From Sanderia malayensis (taxonomy: Eukaryota > Cnidaria > Scyphozoa > Semaeostomeae > Pelagiidae), in the NCBI GenBank assembly GCA_013076295.1, contig RQOL01000915.1:806001-870000 (forward strand): 64,000 nucleotides of DNA. Direction: 5' to 3'. The notes below the pieces were generated by a model, which searched no databases, had not been told where the DNA came from, and saw only the letters and a list, made by a program, of their open reading frames with translations. A program made the position numbers and the translations under genes. Shown in pieces: positions 53,169-64,000 of this stretch; position 1 is the stretch's first letter; every line of letters begins with the position of its first letter.

Positions 53169-53405
53169 TTCTCTTGCACAGCACACGCCTTGACTGGTGT
53201 TAATGCGGATAGCGAGGTTAATGTGGACTCTTCGCTGAAAATTGGAAAACAGATTTTGTTATCTATGTTATCTATGTCAATGATTGAAGGTGAACCATAA
53301 CAAATGCGGTGTTGATAATCTTTTCCTGATTCTCGAACCTATAGCGTTGAATAAACAGATTTTTCTACGAAATAAAAGTTCTGGTAAAGGGCCTAATACA
53401 TCAGC

Positions 53406-53922
53406 ATGCCTGGCAGGCAGGAAGAATTCCAGAGGGCGTTGGCTCCATTGGAAACAGAAATAGCAAAGTCACCTAACAAAGCCTTCATAGAAGAGACCCT
53501 GGAGAAAGCCACGAGAAAAATCGAAGAAACGTTTGAAGAGAAACTTGAAGGAGAACGAGCAAAGATCAAATCCCTAGAAGAACGCATTGAAATCCTTGAA
53601 AGCAATTGGGTTCTCATGGAAAAACTTGGAGTGAAGCTCCAAGAAACTGAGCAGTACAGCAGACGCACCTGCTTAAGGTTTGACAATATTGAGTTACCTG
53701 AAAATGGCGGAAAAGAAGACTGCATGGTAAAAATAGGAAAGGTTCCCGAGGATTTGGACTGTGGCGTTGGATTAGACTCGGTGGACAGAGCATACAGAAT
53801 TGGACCAATTCAGAGAGGTGATAATGGAAAAAAAACGACAACAAATAAGTGCAAAGTTCAAATCATTCGGGGATCGCACAAAGGTTTATCAAAGCAGGAA
53901 GAAGTAACCCAATTACAATGGG
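53406..53922 (+). mobile_element. LINE ORF1-type coiled-coil/RRM fragment
   Basis: ATG 53406 opens a frame with a long charged coiled coil ('EETLEKATRKIEETFEEKLE', 'IKSLEERIEILESN'), followed by 'EQYSRRTCLRFDNIELPENG' and 'SVDRAYRIGP'. The pair coil plus 'qysRR..lrf.gipe' is the hallmark of ORF1 proteins of several LINE clades. Coding stops abruptly where the 88-bp satellite begins (53923), so the LINE is truncated by, or fused to, the satellite. Confidence 0.7.
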
Positions 53923-54720
53923 TTAGCTCGCTGCGCTCGCCTATGGTTGGCGCACTTCGTGCGCTGCAATCGCTCACGCTCATGCCCCTTTCAACCCCAC
54001 TCACAATGGGTTAGCTCGCTGCACTCGCCTATGGTTGGCACACTTTGTGCGCTGCATTCGCTAACGCTCATGCCCCTTTCTACCCCACTTACAACAGGTT
54101 AGCTCGCTGCGCTCGCCTATGGTTGACGCACTTCGTGCGCTGCATTCGCTAACCCTCATGCCCCTTTCTACCCCACTTACAATGTGGGTTAGCTCGCTGC
54201 GCTCGCCTGCCTATCTATTATCAAGAAACATTGACTGATAGGGCGCATTTCGTGCGCTGCATTCGCTTCGCTCATGCCTCTTTCAACCCCACGTACAATG
54301 GGTTAGCTCGCTGCGCTCACCTATGGTTGGCGCACTTCGTGTGCTGCATTCGCTCACGCTCATGCCCCTTTCAACCCCACTCACAATGGGTTAGCTCGCT
54401 GCACTCGCCTATGGTTGGCACACTTTGTGCGCTGCATTCGCTAACGCTCATGCCCGTTTCTACCCCACTTACAACAGGTTAGCTCGCTGTGCTCGCCTAT
54501 GGTTGACGCACTTCGTGCGCTGCATTCGCTAACGCTCATGCCTCTTTCTACCCCACTTACAATGTGGGTTAGCTCGCTGCGCTCGCCTGCCTATCTATTA
54601 TCAAGAAACATTGACTGATAGGGCGCATTTCGTGCGCTGCATTCGCTTCGCTCATGCCTCTTTCAACCCCACGTACAATGGGTTAGCTCGCTGCGCTCAC
54701 CTGTCTATCTGTTATGAAGA
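53923..54720. repeat. 88-bp palindromic satellite with a 380-bp higher-order period
   Basis: Monomers start (TTAGCTCG) at 53923, 54011, 54099, 54189, 54303, 54391, 54479, 54569 and 54683. Spacings are 88, 88, 90, 114, 88, 88, 90 and 114, so a four-monomer 380-bp unit is present twice. Each monomer contains hairpin words such as GCGCACTTCGTGCGC. The 114-bp monomer carries an extra 'CTATTATCAAGAAACATTG' type insert. The same family recurs at 63790-64000. Confidence 0.9.
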
Positions 54721-54959
54721 AACATTGACTGATTTGTTTTTAAAACTTTGACTTTGTTTACATTAGGCCTAAGCGTCACAGTATGCCGAAGCAACAATGG
54801 CGGTCGTACAAAAACTAAAACTATCTCACTCAAAAAACAAAACAACTATCACCTATGTTCTCAATTGTCTCCTGTAATTTTCCAGAGGTCTCTCAAACAA
54901 TTAGCAAGGCTTTACAAAGATAATTCAGGTCGTAAAACACTTTGAAAGGCGCCCAGTTA
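54721..54959. other. Spacer with no recognisable gene
   Basis: A 65-residue frame at 54748-54945 shows no family resemblance. No repeat noticed. Confidence 0.4.
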
Positions 54960-55450
54960 TCCTTTGTGTTGAAAACGAAAACACGCATCTTCTCCAAAAG
55001 TACCTGCTGTTCAACACGAGAGCTAATTTGCATGATAACGAAAAACGCGTGACTTTTCACGTGAAGTCACGAAAGAGCCAATCAAATTGCAGCAAAAGGC
55101 GAAACGGGTCACATGAACAGCAAATACTGTGCTCGAAAATGGAGTTTGCAACGCGAATTTGGAAGTTTCGCCAGCGTAGACCGTAGTTTTTCGTGATAGC
55201 ACAATTAGCAGAATAATTAATGAAATAATTCAATAATTTGGGAGAAAATCGAAAAACAAAATCCATTACCCTGGATAAATTAATAAACTAAACATTCAGT
55301 GTGAATTTCATTGCCATATACCCACATACAAAAAAGCCTTTGTGATCACACGGTTCGCCGTTTCGGCCCATTGTTTTTGGGCGTTCGACCTATTGTTTCG
55401 GGTCGAATCCATTGTTTTTGGCAGGGAAAATGCGTCATCACGTGACCTCC
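54960..55450 (-). repeat. Dispersed repeat, copy 2 (inverted relative to 42945-43480)
   Basis: Shares blocks with copy 1, such as 'GGTTTACGCTGGCGAAACTT'-like and 'TGCAGCAAAAGGCGAAACGG' words, in reverse complement. Similarity is interrupted by indels. Copy 1 and copy 2 are 12 kb apart. Confidence 0.7.
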
Positions 55451-55856
55451 GCAGAATAGTAATATTAGAAGTAGGGCTTTGCATGCCTAAGATACCTCAA
55501 GGAAGTCATCAAAATGCCTCGTATTCAAGCGTATACATTACCACTTAGAAAAATCCCCTATAACCATCATTAATATCAATGTTTCAAAAATGCTGATCCG
55601 CCATGTTTGTCACGTAACACATACTTTAACTAGCGATAACTCGATATTGGTAAATGCGATAGTAGTGCTGTGCAATAGTTTTTTGCTTCTTTTTGGGTGC
55701 TTAACAACATCACATAATTTATTTTTCAATATTGCGGAGTAAAATTTTGGCTTACCGGAAATGCTGACATCATAAACCACGTGACTTCCATTGTTTTACA
55801 AAAATGTACCGTCGATAAAAAAGTCTAAAAATACCGATAAAAAAGTCTAAAAATAA
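55451..55856. other. Spacer with no recognisable gene
   Basis: AT-rich sequence ahead of the LINE. A 23-bp direct duplication ('GATAAAAAAGTCTAAAAATA' type) occurs at about 55814-55858. Nothing else noticed. Confidence 0.4.
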
Positions 55857-58800
55857 TTGCCCAACCTTCAATTACCCGAATCCGAAGTAAAATCAAAGGT
55901 TAGGCACTTTGCCAGATTGTTACAAGGAATTCCCTGTCTATTAGATTTTGTCAAGGAAACTGAATGTAAGGTATTTAAAATGATCCAAAAGGCGAAAGAA
56001 GACTATTACGTTTCGATTGGTCGCAAATTATCTGATCCTAGTTTTGGCATCAAGGCATACTGGTCTGCGTTAAACAGGTTAATAAGTGGAAAGAAATTTT
56101 TGAACATCCCTCCTTTCCTGGAAAATGGGACCTTTATTACTAACCCTATGAATAAAGCGACCTTTATTACTAACCCTATGAATAGAGGTGAAAAGCCAAT
56201 AATTAGGAAGAATATTGATGGCCCAAAGATTTTAGCATCTGAAGTTCGTACGGCTATGTCAAGGATGAAAAGCAATAAGGCAGCACCACCAGATGAGATC
56301 GTAACAGAAATGATTACAGCTTTAGAGGGTTTCGGAATAGAAAAGCTCACAGAATGTATTAACAAAATCTATAATACAGGTGAAATTCCAAAGGATTTGA
56401 GGAAATCGATCTTTGTAGCGCTCCCAAAGAAACCGAGAGCAACAGAATGTGAGCTTCACAAAACAATCAGTTTAATGAGCCACATCATTAAGGTTATTCT
56501 CAGAATAATCATGTTATGAGCAAGAAGCCAAATCAAGCCAGAGATTGGGAAAGGGCAATGTTGTTTTGTACAAGATGCAGGTACAAGAAATGCAATATAT
56601 ATGTTGTGAACAATGTCAGAAAGAGCAATAGAGATGCAAAAAGACCTGTATATTTGTTTTATAGATTACATGAAAGCTTTTGACAAGGTTAAGCACAAAG
56701 AGCTACTCAAAATACTAGAAGGTTTCGATCTATGTGGGAAAGACATTCAACTTCTTAGAACCTTATACTGGGAACAGACAGCATGCATTAGAATAGGGAA
56801 TGATAAGAGTGATTTTGTCAAAATTGAGAGAGGTGTTCGACAGGGGTGTGTCTTTTCCCCAGATCTATTTAATATATACAGCGAAATGATCCTAGAGAGA
56901 GTTAGAAGGTATTGAAGGATTTATTGTAGGTGGGCATAATTTTAATAACCTGCGTTATGCTGATGACACTCTGCTAATAGCCCAATCTAAGGCAAAACTA
57001 CAGAGTCTTCTAGACAGAGTTGTGGAAGAAAGTGAGAAAAAGGGGCTTAAAATTAATTGTAAAAAGACTGAGTGTATGATAATAGGCAAAATATTGAGAG
57101 ATAGAAAAACGTCATATTGAAACAAAGAAGAGAATCCTTTGCTGCTACGTCTATTCCCTCTTGACATATGGCAGTGAATGCTGGACAGTATCAGCTCAGA
57201 TGGAAAGTCAGTTGGAAGCTGCTGAAATGTGGTTTCTCAGGAGGATGATGAGAATTTCTTAGGTAGATTTCTTAGGTAGTTCCTGAGCTTGAGAGAGAAA
57301 ATTACTGGGTCCAAAAAATGCTAAGAGCCTGCCAGGACAGAAAGTTGTGGAAATCGATGGTCACCTACGTCCTGAGAGGACATGGTACCTAGAGAGAGAA
57401 TAAAGCCAATATACCAAATGACCACCTCGCTGAACAGTGCTCTATAATTACAACTGGTAGCACCCTGCCTCCTGTCCAATAGAGACTCATGTCTTCTCTT
57501 GAAAATTTAGATATCAACAGGGTAGAGGTACTTAAGCTGATTCGAGCATTGGACACAAATAAGGCTCGTGGCTGTGATGACGTTTCTATTGCTATGATAA
57601 CAATATGTGACCCATCAATCGTTGAACCTTTATGCATGATCTATGAAAAATGTCTGGAGATAGGGGTTTACCATTCTATTTGGAAACGAGCAAATATTAT
57701 TCCTGTGCATAAAAAGAACAGCAGGCAATGCAAAAAGAATTACCGACCAATCTCAGTCCTGCCAATATTCGCAAAATCTTTGAAAAGATTATTTTTGATT
57801 CTGTTTATCGACATCTTTGCGATAATATTTTAACGCCTCTCCAATCTGGTTTTCGCTCTGGCGACACAACAGTTAACTAACTGCTATCAATAACACACAA
57901 AATATATACAGCCCTTGAGGAGGTACCGACTAAGGAAACTCGGCAATTTTTCTTGATTTGTCCAAAGCATTTGATAGAGTATGGCACAAGGGACTAATGC
58001 ACAAACTTGAATGTTGCGGTATTTCAGGTAATATTTTCTCCCTCCTTTCAGATTTTCTTGCTAACCGCGAACAACGAGTAGTCTTGAATGGAAAAAGTTT
58101 TGAGTGGAGAAGGATATCTGCAGGAGTACCCCAAGGCTCTGTCTCAGGCCCTTTGTTTTGTCTTGTGTACATTAATGACCTTGGAAAAAACTTGGAAAGT
58201 GACGCGAGACTCTTTGCAGATGATACTACACTCTTTTCTGTTGTCCAAAATATAGCCAAAAGGACTGATGAGCTAAATAGGGATTTAGAAAGGGTGAGAT
58301 TGTGGGCATGGGAATGGAAAATGCAATTTAATACAGAAAAGACTGAAGAAGTTGTTTTTTCTACCAAGAGTAAAAAATCTAACCATCCAACTTTAAGGCT
58401 GGGAGGAGAAGAAGTGGTTAGAGGAAAGGAACATAAGCACCTTGGTATGTTTTTGGATGAAAAGTTGAATTTCCAAAGCCACGTTAAGGAAGCAATTCTG
58501 AAAACAAGGAGGGGTATTGGGTTCATTCGTTACGTTTCCAAATACATTTCAAGGCATGTGTTGGATCAAATTTATAAGCTCTATGTGAGACCCCATTTAG
58601 ACTACAGTGATATCGTATATCATAAGTACGATCCAGAAATAAAACTGGGTATCATGAAAAGGCTGGAGCAAATGCAATATTCTGCAGCACTAGCTGTAAC
58701 AGGGGCATGGAGGGGGACAAGCAGGCAGAGCCTATATGAAGAACTAGGATGGGAGAGTCTTTATCACAGGAGATGGTTTAGGCGCATGTGCCATTTTTTC

Positions 58801-59330
58801 AGTCTCCAAATATTACAAGCACCCGCCTATCTATTCACTGAAATTCCCGCTGAACACAATGTTTCATACAATTTAAGACGTAAGCATGAATACCAGACTG
58901 CTGGAAGAACTGCGCGTTTCGCAAGTACCTATTTTCCAAATGTCCTTTTTGAATGGAACTTGCTCGATCAAGGTATTAAAAACTCCATAACAATTGCGGA
59001 ATTTAAACGAGAAATGCTTGAAATAATCAGACCAGTTAAAAAATCTGTGTACAATGTTTATAACATTACAGGTATAAGGAACTTGACAAAGATACGGGTA
59101 AATTTCAGCCGACTTAATGAGCATAGGTTTTGACACAATTTTGACTACTTAAGTCCTCGCTGTGTGTGTGGTACAGGAAACGAAGATAACAAACATTTTC
59201 TCCTGCACTGCACTCAGTTTAACTTGATACGTATGGACCTGTGGTGTGGATTCAAAAGATTTGTGTGAATTACTCTTGTATGGAAATTCAAATCTGAGCA
59301 TAGTGAACAATAGAATAAAAATTGAAGCGA
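55857..59330 (+). mobile_element. Outer jockey/CR1-like LINE, interrupted by another LINE
   Basis: The upstream part (55857 to about 56157) has 'VSIGRKLSDPSFGIKAYWSA', the usual region before the reverse transcriptase. The same element resumes at about 57398 with 'NDHLAEQCS' and 'LIRALDTNKARGCDDVSIAM'. A frame change follows near 57780-57955, and then a long open frame (57958-59133) with 'GVPQGSVSGPLF', the catalytic 'RLFADDTTLFS', and, past its stop, 'CVCGTGNEDNKHFLLHC', a C-terminal zinc knuckle-like motif. The 3' end lies near 59330. Confidence 0.8.
56158..57397 (+). mobile_element. Inner CR1/Rex-like LINE nested in the outer LINE
   Basis: Begins abruptly inside the outer element and carries 'AMSRMKSNKAAPPDEIVTEM' (RT start), 'DYMKAFDKVKHKELLKI' (about 56665), 'GVRQGCVFSPDLFN' and 'LRYADDTLLIAQSK' (about 56955), then the 'LLTYGSECWTVSAQ' tail near 57165, in several frames with stops. 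A 9-bp word GAATAAAGC occurs at both junctions (about 56149-56157 and 57398-57406), a likely target duplication. The 5' junction also has a 25-bp direct repeat. Confidence 0.7.
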
Positions 59331-59632
59331 CAATAACCTTCATTGAACAATCTAAAAGATTTTGTTAGTAACCCTTTTCGAGTATTATTTCAGCAGCAAA
59401 CCCCGCCCTTAACTCTCATTTCCCTTCCTTCCTCTTCTGTTTATCTTGTAGCCGTAACTTTTTTCAATTCAGTTAATTTTTCTTTTTGCAAATTGTGAGC
59501 TTAACTTTGTGCGTCTCATCTGCAGTGGGAACTAGGTGACTGCGTGTCTTTTCCCGTTGCAGGTGGGACTTGTAATGTATTTTTACTTAATTACCTTATT
59601 TTATTTGATATATATATAAAAAAATAGCTCTC
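59331..59632. other. Spacer with no recognisable gene
   Basis: AT-rich, pyrimidine-rich around 59400-59440, TATATA run near 59608. No gene seen. Confidence 0.4.
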
Positions 59633-59902
59633 TTATCTGATCCCCTTTATTTTTGGGTATTGTTTTTTGTTAAATGCGCTATCAAATTTATTAGAGATGA
59701 TCTCACCTGTTTTACTGACAACTGCTTCAGCGCCTTTTTCAGCTGCTTTTGTTATCACTCTTTCTCCAATATCCTTTGCTGCCTTTTCAGACAATTTAGT
59801 TGCTACTTTCAAACCAGCTGCTTCTAGAACACCAGAAATACCCTCTCCGAAATGGTTTTCGTCTCCGAAAAGTTTCAATGCTATATTTACAAATAACACC
59901 AT
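59633..59902 (-). CDS. Small Ala/Lys-rich protein, probably from a second viral element
   Basis: 89 residues with an amphipathic Ala/Gly/Lys region ('ATKLSEKAAKDIGERVITKA', 'AEKGAEAVVSKTGEIISNKF'). Similar small proteins accompany capsid genes in Polinton-like elements. It lies just downstream of a capsid-type fragment on the same strand. Not related at sequence level, by eye, to the small proteins at 28.6-29.2 kb. Confidence 0.4.
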   Translation of the reverse strand: MVLFVNIALKLFGDENHFGEGISGVLEAAGLKVATKLSEKAAKDIGERVITKAAEKGAEAVVSKTGEIISNKFDSAFNKKQYPKIKGIR

Positions 59903-60080
59903 TTATATCTCTTTTAAAGGTTATCATATGTAAGATGTTATATAATTCTATTTATGCTTCATGTAATAAGGAGGGGGACAAGCAGGCAGAGGCTATGTGA
60001 AGAACTGCAGACTGAACGACTGATGTTGGGTAGTTTATGTTCATAACATGAATTAGTAAGTTTAACCTTATTAAATCCTA

Positions 60081-60360
60081 TCAATTTGAAACGTTGCTGC
60101 CTGAAAAATCAATTTGATAGTTAGTTTCAAGATTTATAAATACTCTGAATTGATTAAATATTATTGCTACTGTAATTCCAGTTCTAGAATGTGAATTATT
60201 AGATAATGTTTGTTGGATATAACTACTAATCTCTTTATAGCCATAATTTCTATTTGAAAAAGTTATTGCCATCCACGTTGTACCACCATCTTGGCTATGT
60301 TGTAATGTGTTATTTTCGTAACCACTATAAATATTATACCATGAGTATTACATCGAAAGA
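60081..60360 (-). pseudogene. Fragment of a capsid-type gene common in cnidarian Polinton-like elements
   Basis: On the - strand 'SGYENNTLQHSQDGGTTWMA' (about 60325-60266) is followed by 'FSNRNYGYKEISSYIQQTLS', 'FNQFRVFINLETNYQIDF' and a stop. The pattern (an 'ynsy.N.tf.ys' strand, an 'w..it.p.g.Y...dln.yI' helix, then 'f.......i.l..nYqlDl') is one I know from an abundant capsid-associated protein of such elements. The rest of the gene is missing. With 59633-59902 it points to a second, largely deleted viral element. Confidence 0.5.
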
Positions 60361-61532
60361 CAATCTAGAGCAACATAATAATCCATATTTTCATCTAGAC
60401 TAAGTTCGGGTTGGAATGTTATTATGAAATCAGGAGATTTTGATTGATGAATTCTGTTATTACTCCTAATAAAAATCTAATCCATATATAATATGACTAG
60501 ATATTTTTTACATTAAAAAATTGTTATCATAAAAACCATGCTCTTTTTTGTAATTTCTCCCGTACTTAATTATTTGTCAACAATTTGGTACATCCCATTT
60601 CGTATCTGCTATTACCAGTTTTTGTAAGAGGATATTGCTATTACAAGGGCAGATTTTGTAAAAACCAATCAGCGCTTTTGTTTGCAAAATCATTTTCAGC
60701 TCTGGATAAACTGTATGTGACGTAACATAAACAGGGAAGCAGTGGGAAATTTTTTTGGGGACCTTGGCAGTGACCCCCCTAATTCTGCTGTGATGTGCAC
60801 GTGTTTTTTTGTTTTTGCAACTAAACATGGATATTTCTAAAATATTACTGTTGGTATTTGCGATAACATATCAAGATCCACAGAAATCTTAATTTTAAAT
60901 TGCTGATATTTTCCTCCATTTCTTCCCCTTAGGCCCAAAGATTCCTTATTATTTCCCTCCAGTGAAGTGTTTCTTCACAGGTTTTGATGAACGAAATTCC
61001 TGAAATACATTAACTTAGTTGATGAGTACATAATAAAATTCTTTCAGCACAGTGGTTGCTGAGTACAGACGTTTAAACAAAATCATGAGCTCGGATTCCC
61101 CTGATCTTATTCCCTCATCTGAGATTTTAATCGCTTCACCTACCTTACCTCGTCTTGACTCAGAGTCCAAAAGGAAGTAAATCGATCTTAAACAAATTTG
61201 GAAACCGACTATTTTGATTGTTTCTGTTTTGTTTATCATTTTGTCGTAGCTTTATGCAATATAGTGACAGGTCATTATCTAATAAAAATGCAACTGGGTT
61301 GTTTTAAAATTTGCCCATATGAGTTTCCTGACATTTCATGACCATAGATAGATAAATAAATTCAACAAAGATTGCCATATGTTCTTTTTATATTATTGGC
61401 TAGGAGTAGACACATGCTGCCATCGAGCTATCTCATTAACAATGTTAAAAACAATGGTTGCATCAGCAGATTTATTTCCTATTTAATCATTGTCATAAAG
61501 TATGGCACCGTCGTGCTCAAAATCATCATCTT
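60361..61532. other. 1.2 kb with no recognisable gene
   Basis: AT-rich. Frames at 60577-60828 and 61015-61239 (-) show no family resemblance; the second contains 'SRRGKVGEAIKISDEGIRSG', possibly a decayed exon. No repeat noticed. Confidence 0.4.
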
Positions 61533-63144
61533 CTACATTCTAATCATCCGATTTACTCCCACTGCCATTATCATCAGTATCCATTTCATTTGTTCCATAA
61601 CTGCATTTGAAAACAGCAGTATTTGCAGCTTTTTCAAGTGTTTCCATCTTTTTTGCAAGATTGCATGGCAAATCGAACACACACTAACAGTCGGCAATGT
61701 GCATTCAGTATGAAAACTGTGACCACAACCAATATTTACATGCCACAAGGGACTTACAGATGTGCACCCAATCTTGCCACATTTTCTGAAGAATGAAGTT
61801 TGAGGCTTGAGATCTCATCACCTGTACAACATTTTTAAAGTAAATAGCAGTTGGAAAACATAAATGACTTACTTCTGAGAATTTGGTGGATTGTCTAAAG
61901 ATTTGAATCCAAGTGGAAGAGCCTTATTTGTTACCACTTTGTCATCAAATAAGTCTGGAAGTTGCCATTTTGTGACTGCCTTACGCTGTCTTGGTGCTCG
62001 TGGAATAACAGTGGCTGCACCAGGATTGGTAATGATCCTTTGAAATTTGTTTGTCAAGAAACGTGCAGCTTTAGCCTTCAGACTGTTAATTCTCTTGCTG
62101 CTAAAGTTGAACCTCTTTGATGGCACAAACCAGGATTTAAAAGCATGCAGCTCATGCTTACAAGCATCAATTTCTTTTCCTTTGAAGCTTATCTGTTTTC
62201 CAGTGTTACCCTCCTTTGTTCTAACCCTCAACACAGAATGAAAATTTTCCACTGGATATTCGTCAAAGGCAACCAAGGAAGTGGCAAGGGTGTCATGAAA
62301 TGGGTGTCTATGGTCTTTCCAATACCTGAACATGGAAAGGGCAACCAACAAAGCTTTGTTATAGTGACATCATTGAAAGATCGTTGAAAGAAAGGATAAA
62401 GGTCTGCAAATATTTTATGAAAAACAACGAAAACACACTCTCAAGAGTTTAAGGAAATGTGAAAGGGATAAATGAATGAAGCTATGCTCTTACACGGATC
62501 AGAATTGTCAGCATCAGAATATGCTATCTTGTGCATATAAAGCTGGGTAGGCCAATCACCAACAAACGGATCAACAAAATGTTCAAGATAACTAGAAAGA
62601 CCAGAAGAAATAATGTGTTCAAATGCTGAAAGAACATCATCAGCACATTTTAGTGGCATTTCAAGGCTATCAACCGATTTACAGTTATCCATGGATCTCA
62701 TCTGGTGTATCTCTGTCTGTTGGTAATCATGCACTGCAACTCTGCATCTTTGAGCCTCAGGATCAAAGTATTTGGCCACCATCCAACCAGGCATGTTCTG
62801 TGCATACGTCATTGATAATGACGGCATGTTTTCAGAAATTATTTTGCTCATGGTATCTACTTCAAAAGGAAATTTACTCAAAAGAGTCTGATCTTGAATT
62901 TTGGGATAGCTGCAATATTTGGAAAGACTTTGACAAGAAGAGTGCCCATATGGATTCCATGTGTTTTAGTTTTAGCTTCAGGTCGGTGCTTAGTATGAAT
63001 ATTGTGGTAATCATCAATGAAGATAGCAAGGAACTGTTTTTTTCTGGTAAGGTTTTCAAAGAAAGAAGAAAGATTGGTTGTGTGAGATGATAATTTTGCA
63101 ACACCTTTGACTGTGTGTGGATGGGTAGCGATGCCTAAATTCAT
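61533..63144 (-). CDS. Multi-exon gene with C-terminal RING-like cluster, unassigned repeat family
   Basis: Exon-like segments on the - strand: 63144-62880 ('LAIFIDDYHNIHTKHRPEA', 'THGIHMGTLLVKVFPNIAAI'), then one frame over 62890-62441 ('KFPFEVDTMSKIISENM', 'DPFVGDWPTQLYMHKIAYSD'), then 62351-61869 ('FDEYPVENFHSVLRVRTKEG', 'DACKHELHAFKSWFVP'), then 61748 to about 61540 ('GCGHSFHTECTLPTVSVCSI', a RING-type Cys/His spacing). I recognise the motif order as an uncharacterised multicopy protein of cnidarians and molluscs. It is probably a transposon gene. A one-base change near 62890 interrupts it. Function unknown. Confidence 0.5.
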
Positions 63145-63750
63145 CAGTGATGTTAAACCTTGTTCAGTTATTACAAACTGCTGTAGAGTCCTTCACAATG
63201 AATTTTGAAACCAGTTACACTTCTGGGACAACCCATACAACAACATATAAATTATAACAATTGTTCTGGTCTTGTTCAGCCTCTTTCTGTTTTCAGACAT
63301 TCATTGAGATATCATGCCATTGTATATTGTGTTAAACAATTTCTCTGCACTTACTTCCTTGCATAGTCTGTGAAACACTTCAGTTTCAATTTAAGGACTG
63401 TAAGACCCACTTGAAAAAGATGACCGAATTATAGCAAGTTCATCTTGAATATTACAATACATTTGTGCTTTATTCAGGAAGTGTTAGTGGTATGAATCAG
63501 ATATGAACACCTCATTATTTGTTTGACATTACTTGTCTTCATATTTTTTTCTTCTTGTCTTATTTTAAACCAGTAAGTTCATGTGAATCCATGAAAGATT
63601 CCTGGCTTGGATGGCCTGGTGTTAATGTAGACTGGCTGTCTGTATCTGCTGCGATTGCATTGTCCAAACTAAAATCATTCTGCTGTGCTAAAACGAAATG
63701 CTGGGCATCTGCCTTTTTCTCTTCAATCCCACAATTACTAAGACTAGCCG
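63145..63750. other. Spacer, possibly further exons of the preceding gene
   Basis: No frame with clear resemblance. A + frame at 63519-63803 runs into the GC-rich satellite and is probably spurious. Confidence 0.35.
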
Positions 63751-64000
63751 GGGGTGCTCGCGTTCGCTCGCTTCCCGGAGGGGGGCAAGTTAAAAAAACT
63801 TAATGTAGTTGGCGCCCTTCAAGCGCTGCATTCGCCTACGCTCATGCCCCTTTCAACCCCACGTACAATGGGTTAGCTCGCTGCGCTCGCCTGTGGTTGG
63901 CGCACTTCGCGCGCTGCATTCGCTTACGCTCATGCCCTTTTCAACTCCACATACAATGGGTTAGCTCGCTACGCTCGCCTGCGGTTGGCGCACTTTGTGC
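63750..64000. repeat. Same palindromic satellite as at 53.9-54.7 kb, running off the window
   Basis: A GC-rich lead-in (63750-63790) is followed by monomers with TTAGCTCG at about 63873 and 63961 (88-bp spacing). Several positions differ from the 54-kb array (for example GCGCACTTCGCGCGC in place of GCGCACTTCGTGCGC). No 114-bp monomer is seen before the window ends. Confidence 0.85.

Noticed and set aside
53923..54720. CRISPR-like array of regularly spaced palindromic repeats
   Set aside because: There are no unique spacers: the whole 88-bp monomer is repeated, and the genome is eukaryotic.
1..64000. tRNA or rRNA genes
   Set aside because: I looked for conserved tRNA box A/B words and rRNA-like conserved blocks and found none I could support by eye.

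Overview
The window looks like an AT-rich stretch of a metazoan genome, most likely a cnidarian. I base this on the family mix (HARBI1-type, KDZ, THAP-DDE, CR1/jockey-type LINE, chromodomain Gypsy with an env-like gene, Polinton/adintovirus-like virus genes), on spliceosomal introns, and on palindromic 88-bp satellites. The species is not determinable from this alone. I see no ordinary host housekeeping gene; almost everything is a mobile element, an endogenous virus or their debris. Exactly 100 N (33345-33444) mark a scaffold gap.

Layout. 43-2383: a broken Harbinger transposase and the 3' end of a LINE. 2887-4460: a foldback element between TTAA target duplications. 5497-33326: a large Polinton/adintovirus-like element. 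Its + strand carries two related capsid-type genes, a basic core-type protein, a double-jelly-roll-type major capsid candidate and an adenain-like protease. Its - strand carries a zinc-finger/family B DNA polymerase, a packaging ATPase and about ten small or unknown genes. A 9,452-bp Gypsy element with identical-length 907-bp LTRs (9399-18850) sits inside the capsid gene, and a TTAA foldback element (29937-31670) sits inside the ATPase gene. 33445-39473: two head-to-tail copies, the first cut by the gap, of a unit with a HUH/SF3 Rep protein, an inverted array of iteron-like repeats and a convergent Tc1/mariner-type transposase. 40075-47231: a MITE, an intron-containing KDZ-type gene (+) and an intron-containing OTU/vertnin-like gene (-). 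47664-49672: an inverted duplication of a THAP-DDE transposon. 50046-53168: a multi-exon gene of an unassigned repeat family. 53406-55450: a LINE ORF1 piece, a satellite with 380-bp higher-order period, and a dispersed repeat. 55857-59330: a LINE with another LINE nested in it. 59633-60360: debris of a second viral element. 61533-63150: another multi-exon repeat-type gene (-). 63790-64000: the same satellite again.

The most interesting signals are these. (1) Five - strand virus genes share a promoter layout: one or two TGACAG-containing motifs placed 8-25 nt upstream of a TATA box. The capsid and ATPase genes have TATA-like boxes without this motif. (2) A Rep protein, iterons and a DDE transposase occur in one repeated unit. 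(3) A clean 92-nt GT-AG intron lies in the polymerase gene. (4) Two insertions into virus genes have target duplications that date them after the virus. Many genes carry single-base frameshifts. Because the second Rep/transposase copy differs from the first almost only by one-base homopolymer losses, part of these shifts may be assembly error and not decay.
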